Assembly: GCF_902498745.1 (NCBI RefSeq)
Contig: NZ_LR701479.1
Coordinates: 934,292 to 998,291 of the forward strand
DNA: 64,000 bases
Source of the DNA: Erythrobacter sp. EC-HK427
GTDB taxonomy: Bacteria; Pseudomonadota; Alphaproteobacteria; Sphingomonadales; Sphingomonadaceae
Direction: 5' to 3'
Below are positions 46,810 to 54,572 of the stretch, in pieces; the stretch's first letter is position 1; each line of letters begins with the position of its first letter. Both the position numbers and the translations under genes were made by a program. The notes beneath the pieces were generated by a model that was given only the letters and a program-made list of their open reading frames with translations, did no database searches and was not told the origin of the DNA.

Positions 46810-48144
46810 ATGGCGCGCCGCTCCATCTTTGCCCGTATCGTCTGGGCGTCCGCTGGTCTCACGCTGGTGCTGCTTGCGGGATTGTGGCTTCTGACCGATT
46901 GGACGGTGCGCCAGTCGATCCGCGAGGCGGCGCAGGATCAGGTCGATGTCGATCTGGCGGGCCTTGTCGACATCTATGCCAGCGGCGGGCAGCGCGAGCT
47001 GGAATTGCGGATCAAGGACAGGCTGGCCTTTGCGCCGATCGACGCCAATACGCCGCATTACATTCTGGCGCGCGATGATGGCACGCGGATCGTCGGCGAC
47101 ATTCTGGCATGGCCCGCGCTCGACGCGGCGGTTTCGGAAGCGGGTTATATCACCATCGGCCAGAACACCGCAGTGTTCGCCCGCGCCACACGGCTGGGGC
47201 CGGAGCTGCAACTTGTGGTGGCGCGCGAAGCCGATGGCGGCGCGGCGATCCGGCGGCAGATCATGCTCGCCTTTCTTGCTGGCGGCGCGGTGATCCTTCT
47301 GTGCGTCGGCGCGGCGGGGAAGCTGGCAACCGCGCGCCTCGGCCAGCGCATCGGCGCTATCAACCACGCGCTTTACCGGCAGCAAACCGGCGCGTTGCGG
47401 GCTTTGCTCGATCCGGAGAAGGGCGACGAGATCGACGATCTTGCGGGCAATGCGGCCAATGCGCTCTCCCGCCTGTCGCGGCTGATGGCGGCCTATCGCG
47501 ATACATCGGACCAGATTGCGCACGAAATCCGCACCCCGCTGATGCATCTTGACCGGCGGCTGGTGCGGGCGCTGGAAGCCCAACCGGGCGAGGCGGCAAG
47601 TGCCCGGCTGATCGAAGCGCGCGAGGAAATCCGCAAGCTCGTCAGCACGCTCGAATCGCTGCTGGATATCGCCGCCAGCAAGGCCCGGCAGGGTGATCGG
47701 CACGGGTTGGAGCCTGTCGATCTGAGCGCGCTGGCCAACCAGATTTGCGAGCTTTATGCCGATAGCGCGGAAGAATCGGGGCACCTGTTCTCCTGGAAAA
47801 TCGAGCCCGGCGTCGCGGTGGAGGGCGCGCCGATGCAGCTTAGCCGGATGGTGACCAATCTGCTGGATAACGCCTTCAAATATGTGCCTGCGGGCGGCCA
47901 AGTGACGCTGACGCTGCAAGCAGGGCCGGTGCTGGTTGTTGCCGATAGCGGCCCGGGCATCCCCGTGGCAGAGCGCGAACAGATCTTCGACCGCTTCTTC
48001 CGCGGCAAACAGGCCAAGGCGCAGGACTCGGGCAGCGGATTGGGGCTGGCACTGGCGCGTGCAATTGCCGAGCGGCACGGCTTCACCCTGTCGCTCGACG
48101 ATACGGAAACAGGCGCGAGTTTTCGAATTTCGGGGAGCAGATGA
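46810..48144 (+). CDS. Membrane sensor histidine kinase
   Basis: 444 residues. Two membrane helices (about 9-29 and 156-178) enclose a periplasmic sensor of about 125 residues (starting WTVRQSIREAAQDQVDVDL), followed by a HAMP-like segment. The phosphoacceptor is His238 in DQIAHEIRTPLM. ATP-binding boxes are NLLDNAFKY (N), DSGPGIP (G1), FDRFFRG (F) and GSGLGLAL (G2). Complete and probably active. Its stop overlaps the lipoprotein ATG. The periplasmic domain is the likely signal input of this system. Confidence 0.93.
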   Translation: MARRSIFARIVWASAGLTLVLLAGLWLLTDWTVRQSIREAAQDQVDVDLAGLVDIYASGGQRELELRIKDRLAFAPIDANTPHYILARDDGTRIVGDILAWPALDAAVSEAGYITIGQNTAVFARATRLGPELQLVVAREADGGAAIRRQIMLAFLAGGAVILLCVGAAGKLATARLGQRIGAINHALYRQQTGALRALLDPEKGDEIDDLAGNAANALSRLSRLMAAYRDTSDQIAHEIRTPLMHLDRRLVRALEAQPGEAASARLIEAREEIRKLVSTLESLLDIAASKARQGDRHGLEPVDLSALANQICELYADSAEESGHLFSWKIEPGVAVEGAPMQLSRMVTNLLDNAFKYVPAGGQVTLTLQAGPVLVVADSGPGIPVAEREQIFDRFFRGKQAKAQDSGSGLGLALARAIAERHGFTLSLDDTETGASFRISGSR

Positions 48145-48734
48145 TGAAAAACGCAAACCTTCTCCTGTTTGTGCTTTTGGCAACTCTGCCGCTGGCTGCC
48201 TGTCAGTCCGTAACCGCGCCCGATATTGCCGCCACTGCCTTGCCGCCGCTAGCCGCCGATGCGAACGATGCAGAGCAGGTTCTTGACGCGCTGGCACGGG
48301 CCGAACAGGCGGCAGAGGAAGGCAACCGAGCGGAACTCGCCCGCCAGCTCACGCGGATCGAAGCACTGGGTGCGCGTTTTGAGGACGAGGAAGACGTGGC
48401 CAATATTGCCCGCTGGCGGACACAGGCGGACTTACCCCCGCCGATGCGCGGGCCGGTGGGCGGCCCTGCCGTGCGGCGCGGCTCCATCGCGCCGGGGCGC
48501 AGTGCCGAATTTGGGCTGGCGTTTCTTGCCGGAGAGCGCGCGGCAATTGCCATCCATGCGCGCAGCGGCCCGGCGGTGCATATCAGCATCGCCGACGGGC
48601 AGGCGACCACCGTATGCACGCGGCAAACCCGGCGCGGTTCGTGCGTGTGGACTCCGCTTTTCACCCAGCGGCATACGATACGCCTGTCCAATGATGGCAC
48701 GCGAACCGCGCAATACCACCTTGCTATTGAGTAG
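48141..48734 (+). CDS. Lipoprotein with beta-rich C-terminal domain, unknown
   Basis: 197 residues. Signal peptide with lipobox (LLATLPLAAC, Cys at 21), then a helical region (DAEQVLDALARAEQAAEEGN) and a beta-rich C-terminal domain with two cysteines (TTVCTRQTRRGSCVW) that may form a disulfide. The C-terminus resembles pre-peptidase C-terminal domains in strand pattern only. It overlaps the kinase stop (ATGATG) and precedes the CHAT gene by 40 nt, so all four gene products are made together. It may tether or regulate the CHAT protein at the membrane. Confidence 0.7.
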   Translation: MMKNANLLLFVLLATLPLAACQSVTAPDIAATALPPLAADANDAEQVLDALARAEQAAEEGNRAELARQLTRIEALGARFEDEEDVANIARWRTQADLPPPMRGPVGGPAVRRGSIAPGRSAEFGLAFLAGERAAIAIHARSGPAVHISIADGQATTVCTRQTRRGSCVWTPLFTQRHTIRLSNDGTRTAQYHLAIE

Positions 48735-48774
48735 GCGTCTGGCATCGTAGCGACGATGCAATCGGGGGATTTTG

Positions 48775-51663
48775 ATGCGATTTTCGGTTTTTCTGGCGGC
48801 GGGCGCATTGGGTTTGGCGCTACCGGTTGCGGCTTTGGCGCAAGACACTGCACTCGCGACTCCAGACATAGTATTGAGCAGCGAACAGGCCGATCGGCTT
48901 GCCGCGATGCGCGAAACTGCCGACGCGATCGACAAGTTCTCCGATCCGCGCGCCTATCGGGCCGCTTACGAAGACATCGTCCAATACGCGCTCACCATCT
49001 ACCCGCCCGATCATCCGGAAATCGCCATTTTGGAAGGCGAGATCGACTTCACCTATTTCGTGCTGGGAGAGCTGGCGGCTCTGCCTGATAGGTTGTTGGC
49101 GCAGCGCGACATCTACGCCGCCGCCGGGCCGCGGTATCGTGGCAAATATATCGAGACGCTCAACAACTTGGCCGTCGTCTATGAGGCGCTTGGCAACAGC
49201 GAAGGGGCTATCGCCTTGCAACGGCAAGCGGTCGATCTGTGGCGCGCCGATGCTCCTCCAGAAGGCAATGCGCAGCTAGTCCAAGGCCTCAACAATCTCG
49301 CTTGGTCAGAGCGCGGAATGGGCAATCTTGATGCCGCCTTCACGCTCAGCGCAGAGGCGCTCGCCCTTGCCGAGCCGCTCTTGGCAGCAAATCCGGATGA
49401 TGGCGAGATTGCCGATGCCTATGCCGTCGGCGTGAACAATCGCGCGATCTATTTTCTCATGCGCGGAGAGCTGGATGAAGGCGGTGCCGTGCTGCGCGAC
49501 GGCATTGTGCGGGCATCCGCAGCTCTTGGGCCGGTGCATCCGCGTGTCGGCACATTGATGCTTAACGCGTCCTACCTGCTGCTGCAAACCGGGCAATTGG
49601 CTGCATCCGAGGAAATGGCGCGCAGCGCCCTGGCGATCCGGGAAACGGCCTATGGGCCGGAAGCGGCCACAGCGGCAGAAGCGCGGCTCAATCTGATCGC
49701 GTCCCTCACGGCACAAGGTCGCCACGCCGATGCGCTGCCTCTGGCCGAATACACCGTCGCGCGCCTTGCCGAGAGTCAGGGAGAAGACGCGCCGCAAACG
49801 CTGGAGGCGCGCTCCAAACTGGCGAATATCTACCAGGCTATTGGCAGGGCGGAAGCAGGCTTTGCGGAAAGTGAGCGGTTGCTCGCCGGGTACCGCGCGG
49901 CACGTCCGGCCGGACATCCAGACATTTCGTGGACGCTCAACCGGCTGGCCATCGGCTATGCGCGTGCCGGGCGTTGGGAGGAGGCCAATGTCCATCTCAC
50001 GGATCTGGAAAGCATCTGGCGCGGTACACCCGATGAATTTCGCAAGCCTTTCGCGCAGGCACTGGCACTAAGGGCGCTGGCGGCGGCGCGAACAGGCAAT
50101 CGCGAGGCCGCGCGCGCCTATCTCGACGAGGCCCAGCCTGCATTGCTTGCCTTCTGGCAGGAAGGGGTGGGCGATGAAGGCGCTGGCGGCGGCGTTGACC
50201 AAGCGCTCGATTGGGCCCTCGGCTGGGCCACCGCGACGGCCAGCGCGCTCGGCGATGCCGGGCGTAGCTTTGACCTTGCGCAATATATCGGCGTTGGCCC
50301 ATCCGAACGCGGCCTGCTCCGCGCGCGCCAGCGCAATGCCGCCGACGATCCAGAAGTCGCCGCAGCGCTCCGCGATCGGCAGAACCAGATCGAGCAGCGC
50401 GAATTGTTGCTCACCGATTTCCAGGCCGCAGTGAGCGCGGGCGATGCGCAAGCGGCAGCGCGGTTGCAAGGGCAAATCACCGACATCCAATCCGCGCTCG
50501 CCGCGGCCGGCAATGCAGGCAATCTTCCGCTATTGACGACCGAGACTGCGGCGGGGCTCCAGCAAAGGTTGGGCGAAGATGCGGCACTCTTGTTCATCGT
50601 GGAAGGAGACATCGAAACCCGGATCTTTGTGCTGACGCCGGATGGTCTGGTGACGGATGTGGCCGGTGCCCATACCCTCACCATCCGCGAGCAGGTTGCG
50701 CGCTTGCGCGCCAATATTGAAATGGGCGCGGCGGTTGATTTTGACACGGAGACCGCTCGCGCGCTGCACGATGCCTTGTTCACTCCTGCCGTGGTGGACG
50801 CGCTGGCAGGCCGCAGCGCCATCAGCGTGATCGCGCGCGGCGAGCTGGCAAAGCTGCCGTTATCGATACTTGTCGACGAAGAGGGGCGCTATCTCATCGA
50901 AACGGCGGCCTTTTCCTATCCCATCACGCTTGATGCCGTAGGCGCGGGTGCGGAGGCGGCCGCGCCGCAATTCGCGACATTTTTCGGCATCGGCGCGCCG
51001 GATCTTCCCGGGGCTGCGCAGGCCGAGCGGTCGTTTGCGGGGGAAGGCGATGATGAAACCATCGCGGCACTCGGGCGGCTGGACTTTGCCGAAGGCGAAT
51101 TGCGCGCGCTGGGGGAGGCCGTTGGGGCCGGGGAGAGTGTGATCTATGTCGGTGCCGATGCCACAGAGGCATTGCTCCGGCAGGCCGATCTCGACAGTGC
51201 AGACTTCCTAACCTTCGCCACACACGGTCTGATGGCAGGCGAACTGGCAGGCATCGACGAGGCGGCACTGGTGCTCACCCCGCCGCAAGACGGGCAGGGT
51301 GAAGGCACCGCGAATGACGGTTTGCTGACCGCGTCCGAAATCGCCGCCCTCGATCTCTCCGCCCGATGGGTTGTGCTCTCCGCCTGCAATTCGGCCAGCG
51401 GGAATGGCGCAACGGGCGAGGCCTTTGGCGGCCTTGCGCAGGCGTTCCTGTTCGCAGGCGCTGATGCATTGCTGGTGAGCCACTGGCGCGTGCGCGATGA
51501 TGCCGCCGCGATCCTCACCGTTGCCACAGCGAGGGAGGCGGTTGCCGGAACATCACCGGCTATGGCCCTGCGCGAGGCGCAGCTTGCCCTGATGCGATCC
51601 CAGGAAGTTCCCGACGCGGCCCATCCCGCGATTTGGGCACCCTTTGTGTTCGTCGGGAATTGA
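48775..51663 (+). CDS. Exported TPR-CHAT protease
   Basis: 962 residues with a Sec signal peptide (FLAAGALGLALPVAALAQ). About eight TPR-like repeats span residues 100-450 (ETLNNLAVVYEALGNSEGAI, VQGLNNLAWSERGMGNLDAA and similar). A coiled region follows, then the C-terminal CHAT caspase-like domain. The catalytic dyad is intact: His817 in FATHGLMAGE and Cys871 in LSACNSASGNG. GGGGGA precedes the ATG 48775; the TTG just before is rejected. CHAT proteases are activated by partner binding through TPRs. Here export and a two-component system in front suggest an envelope-stress effector. Confidence 0.9.
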   Translation: MRFSVFLAAGALGLALPVAALAQDTALATPDIVLSSEQADRLAAMRETADAIDKFSDPRAYRAAYEDIVQYALTIYPPDHPEIAILEGEIDFTYFVLGELAALPDRLLAQRDIYAAAGPRYRGKYIETLNNLAVVYEALGNSEGAIALQRQAVDLWRADAPPEGNAQLVQGLNNLAWSERGMGNLDAAFTLSAEALALAEPLLAANPDDGEIADAYAVGVNNRAIYFLMRGELDEGGAVLRDGIVRASAALGPVHPRVGTLMLNASYLLLQTGQLAASEEMARSALAIRETAYGPEAATAAEARLNLIASLTAQGRHADALPLAEYTVARLAESQGEDAPQTLEARSKLANIYQAIGRAEAGFAESERLLAGYRAARPAGHPDISWTLNRLAIGYARAGRWEEANVHLTDLESIWRGTPDEFRKPFAQALALRALAAARTGNREAARAYLDEAQPALLAFWQEGVGDEGAGGGVDQALDWALGWATATASALGDAGRSFDLAQYIGVGPSERGLLRARQRNAADDPEVAAALRDRQNQIEQRELLLTDFQAAVSAGDAQAAARLQGQITDIQSALAAAGNAGNLPLLTTETAAGLQQRLGEDAALLFIVEGDIETRIFVLTPDGLVTDVAGAHTLTIREQVARLRANIEMGAAVDFDTETARALHDALFTPAVVDALAGRSAISVIARGELAKLPLSILVDEEGRYLIETAAFSYPITLDAVGAGAEAAAPQFATFFGIGAPDLPGAAQAERSFAGEGDDETIAALGRLDFAEGELRALGEAVGAGESVIYVGADATEALLRQADLDSADFLTFATHGLMAGELAGIDEAALVLTPPQDGQGEGTANDGLLTASEIAALDLSARWVVLSACNSASGNGATGEAFGGLAQAFLFAGADALLVSHWRVRDDAAAILTVATAREAVAGTSPAMALREAQLALMRSQEVPDAAHPAIWAPFVFVGN

Positions 51664-51703
51664 GCCAAAGAAGGCGAGCGACTGCTTACCAAATGCGCGC
51701 AAT

Positions 51704-51780
<77 letters not shown>

Positions 51781-51933
51781 TGACGGCGTGAGCCAGAGGC
51801 GCAGGTAGCAACAGCGTCGCGCCGCGCCAAGGGCAAACTTTGTGGTGGTGTCTGCGGAGCCTTTCGTGGGCCAGGTAAGTCACGCGACGACGCTAACCGC
51901 TTGGCAACCACTTGCGGCGTAGATCGCGTGTCT

Positions 51934-52341
51934 ATGAGTGTTCTCACACCCGGATTCGGCAATGGCGCGGGGCGTCCGCTGGCGCGCCAGACGGCACAGG
52001 CCAATGCGCTCGCCATGCGCTGGGCCGCGCTCAGCGATGCCGGGACGGTCGTGGCGACGCTGGCGGGAGTTGCACCCGTCAAGGTCGATCAGGCGGTCAA
52101 ATCCTTCCCCGCGCAGATCCGCGATGCCGAACCGTGGCGGCAGGAATTGGCAGAGAATGGCTGCGCCGATCTCGCCGCGATCATGGAGCCCGGGCTTGCC
52201 GCATTGCTCGCAATCAACGCGCGCGGCAGCAATGGCCGCGCCGCAGCGGAGGCCTTGTGGGAAGAATTCACCGCCGCGCGCAATGCGATCATGGCGCTGG
52301 TCCCGCCCGCCGGACACATGGGCCCGCGCCGCAGCGCGTAG
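51934..52341 (+). CDS. Hypothetical protein
   Basis: 135 residues from the ATG at 51934, with regular acidic and alanine-rich helices (QANALAMRWAALSDAGTVV, PWRQELAENGCADLAAIM, AAAEALWEEFTAARNAIM). It is likely an all-helical soluble protein. No family recognised. The frame is longer upstream but begins with a TTG without a ribosome-binding site. It lies between tRNA-Arg and the repeat, and codon usage looks like that of its neighbours. Confidence 0.6.
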   Translation: MSVLTPGFGNGAGRPLARQTAQANALAMRWAALSDAGTVVATLAGVAPVKVDQAVKSFPAQIRDAEPWRQELAENGCADLAAIMEPGLAALLAINARGSNGRAAAEALWEEFTAARNAIMALVPPAGHMGPRRSA

Positions 52342-52350
52342 CCGTCTCTT

Positions 52351-52640
52351 CGATCCGGCATCCGCCGGATCGTCCTCGGTGCTGTTCGCTCCGCCGGGAG
52401 ATTTTTTTGCCTCAAACGCCGGCGTTCGCATCCGCTCACTTGGCTATCGGCCTACCGGCCGACCCGCAGTCGCGGGCTGTCGCCACCTTCGGTGCCGATT
52501 CCAGCACCAATTAGGAAGGACTGTTCTCGGTCGCGCCTAGCGACCGACCGAGCGCGCGCGCGACCCGCAGGTGCCGCGCAGCGGGAGCGAAGCCCCCGCG
52601 GAGCGAACAGCACCGCGGACGAGCCTGCGGATGCAGGCTC
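52351..52640. repeat. Structured dispersed repeat, first locus
   Basis: The stretch 52409-52640 is the reverse complement of 61377-61602, with conserved blocks such as GCATCCGCTCACTTGGCT and GGCCTACCGGCC. It ends in a hairpin (GAGCCTGC/GCAGGCTC, 52621-52640). On the left, 52354-52399 is a third, inverted copy of that end: GATCCGGC-ATCC-GCCGGATC followed by GTCCTCGGTGCT. The locus is therefore bounded by inverted repeats. No open reading frame is supported. Confidence 0.8.
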
Positions 52641-52664
52641 ATGAAACCAAATAATCTTGACCAT

Positions 52665-52679
52665 GTTCGCTTTTCGTTC
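52665..52679 (+). promoter_or_regulatory. SOS (LexA) box before mmcB
   Basis: GTTC (52665-52668), seven bases, GTTC (52676-52679) exactly matches the alphaproteobacterial LexA operator GTTC-N7-GTTC. It lies 12 nt before the mmcB start, where LexA would block transcription or initiation. It predicts induction by DNA damage. Confidence 0.85.
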
Positions 52680-52691
52680 CAGCATCATCCG

Positions 52692-53204
52692 ATGGCTGAT
52701 TCGCTCACAGACGCTCCCGCACCCGTTCTCGCCTCCGATCCGTTGCGCTCGCATGCAGTGTGTCGCGGGATTCTGCGGCTGTTTGCGCGCAACGGCATCT
52801 GGGCGCTCGCAGAAATGCCGCTGCGCAACGGGCGGCGGGCTGATCTGATGGGGATCGATGCCAAGGGCAAGATCGTGATCGTGGAAGTGAAAACCGCGCG
52901 CGGCGATCTCCTCGGCGACGGCAAATGGCCGGACTATCTTGATTTCTGCGACCGCTTCTATTGGGGCCTGCCGCCCGAGCTTGATCGCAACGTGCTCGAT
53001 AGTGCGGATTACCGCCCCGATTGCTGCGGCGTGATCGTGGCGGACGAATATGATGCGGAGATTGTCCGCCCCGCACCCAGCCACCCGCTTGCCGCTGCCC
53101 GTCGCCGGGTTGAAGTGGAGCGGCTCGCGCGCACGGCGCTGCGCCGCCAGCTGGTTTTGGCAGACCCACATTGCGGCAATTGGGGCGGCGAACTGGCGGG
53201 GTAA
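52692..53204 (+). CDS. mmcB: MmcB-family DNA repair protein
   Basis: 170 residues, a PD-(D/E)XK nuclease-like protein. The core is RADLMGIDAKGKIVIVEVKTA, with the acidic and lysine residues of the nuclease motif. In Caulobacter, mmcB is SOS-induced and needed for mitomycin C resistance. The perfect SOS box directly upstream matches this. The ATG at 52692 was chosen; the frame is open to 52641 but those residues lie across the SOS box and repeat. Confidence 0.9.
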   Translation: MADSLTDAPAPVLASDPLRSHAVCRGILRLFARNGIWALAEMPLRNGRRADLMGIDAKGKIVIVEVKTARGDLLGDGKWPDYLDFCDRFYWGLPPELDRNVLDSADYRPDCCGVIVADEYDAEIVRPAPSHPLAAARRRVEVERLARTALRRQLVLADPHCGNWGGELAG

Positions 53205-53278
53205 TGCGATCAGCCCCCGCCCCGGCACGCTTTTGGGGTAGTCGAAGATTCACCTCTGCGGCATAGAGCGATCCGACC

Positions 53279-54022
53279 ATGCTATCTGCGCTTGCCCTTG
53301 CTGTTGCCGCCATGATCGCCATCATTGCGCTGCGTTATCTGCTGGCGAGCGGACTGTTCGCGCTGGCAACGGCGCGGGTGAAGCCGGGGCTGTATGCCGG
53401 GTTAAACCCGCAAATCCGCAAGGAAATCGGCTGGTCGCTCGCCTCGGCTGCAATCTATGGTCTGCCCGCCGGGATTATTGCCTGGGGCTGGGACAATCGC
53501 GGCTGGACGCTGATTTACAGCGATATCGCCGCCTATCCGCTATGGTACTGGCCGCTTTCGATCCTGCTGTTCCTGTTCGCGCATGATACGTGGTTTTACT
53601 GGACGCACCGGCTGATGCACCGGCCCAAATGGTTCCGCATCGCCCATGCCGTCCACCACGCCAGCCGCCCGCCGACGGCTTGGGCGGCGATGAGCTTTCA
53701 TCCGATTGAGGCGCTGACAGGCGCCATCGTGCTGCCGCTGCTCGTCTTTATCATCCCCATCCATATCGCCGCCTTGGGCGCGGTTGCGGGGGTGATGACC
53801 GTTATGGGCGTCACCAATCATATGGGCTGGGAAATCTTTCCGCGATGGTTCGTTCATTCCCGCGTAGGGAACTGGGTGATAACAGCCAGCCATCATCAGC
53901 GGCATCATGACGAATATCGCTGCAATTACGGACTTTACTTCAGATTTTGGGATCGCCTGTGCAAAACCGACAAGGGACTGGCCGCCAGATATCAGGCCGA
54001 ACACGCCGCGCAGCCGCGCTGA
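53279..54022 (+). CDS. Fatty acid hydroxylase / sterol desaturase family protein
   Basis: 247 residues with about five membrane helices and the diiron histidine clusters HDTWFYWTHRLMH, HAVHH and HHQRHH, all of the expected spacing. It should hydroxylate or desaturate a lipid or carotenoid in the membrane. The substrate is unknown; no sterol genes are seen. Its end overlaps the DUF2141 gene by 64 nt in another frame, so the two are likely co-transcribed. Confidence 0.9.
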   Translation: MLSALALAVAAMIAIIALRYLLASGLFALATARVKPGLYAGLNPQIRKEIGWSLASAAIYGLPAGIIAWGWDNRGWTLIYSDIAAYPLWYWPLSILLFLFAHDTWFYWTHRLMHRPKWFRIAHAVHHASRPPTAWAAMSFHPIEALTGAIVLPLLVFIIPIHIAALGAVAGVMTVMGVTNHMGWEIFPRWFVHSRVGNWVITASHHQRHHDEYRCNYGLYFRFWDRLCKTDKGLAARYQAEHAAQPR

Positions 54023-54459
54023 TTGCCGCAACCGGCGCAATGCTGGCCGCTGCGCCGCTAACGGCGGGCGGGGTGGAGGAGACGGGCGTTACCATCACCG
54101 TCACCATCACCAATCTGCGCAACACCGATGGCGTGGTGCGCGCCTGCATGACGACCGATGCCGATCGTTTCCCGCGTTGCCAAGGCACTGCAGGCGCGCA
54201 CAGCACGGTTGTGGAGGCAGGCCAAGCGACAACCCTAACCTTCCGCAATGTCGAGCCCGGCACCTATGCCATCGCGCTGCTGCATGATGAAAACAACAAT
54301 GGCCGCGCCGACCGCGCTTTGGGCATGATGCCCACCGAAGGCTTCGGTTTCTCGCGCGATGCCCGCGTCCGCATGGGCCCGCCGCGCTTCAACGATGCAG
54401 CGATCACGGTCGGCTCTGCACCGGTGCGGCAGACCATCAGAATGCGCTACATGGTATAG
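53959..54459 (+). CDS. DUF2141 exported protein
   Basis: 166 residues if the GTG at 53959 is used (a TTG at 53947 is also possible). A basic stretch and hydrophobic region (RRAAALIAATGAMLAAAPLTA) form a signal peptide. The DUF2141 domain follows: VTITNLRNTDGVVRACM, TFRNVEPGTYAIALLHDENNNGRAD, a beta-rich fold. The start inside the upstream gene is required to keep the signal peptide; the internal ATG near 54041 would leave no charged n-region. The function of this family is unknown. Confidence 0.78.
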   Translation: MQNRQGTGRQISGRTRRAAALIAATGAMLAAAPLTAGGVEETGVTITVTITNLRNTDGVVRACMTTDADRFPRCQGTAGAHSTVVEAGQATTLTFRNVEPGTYAIALLHDENNNGRADRALGMMPTEGFGFSRDARVRMGPPRFNDAAITVGSAPVRQTIRMRYMV

Positions 54460-54572
54460 TTCCGTAGGCCCGCAATGGTTAATCGCGACCAGAAATCGGG
54501 CGCAACTTTACAATAAATTTACCACGTCGCGCCAAAAGGGTGCCCTGACTTTGGCTGAAGGGCGCTTTTCGC

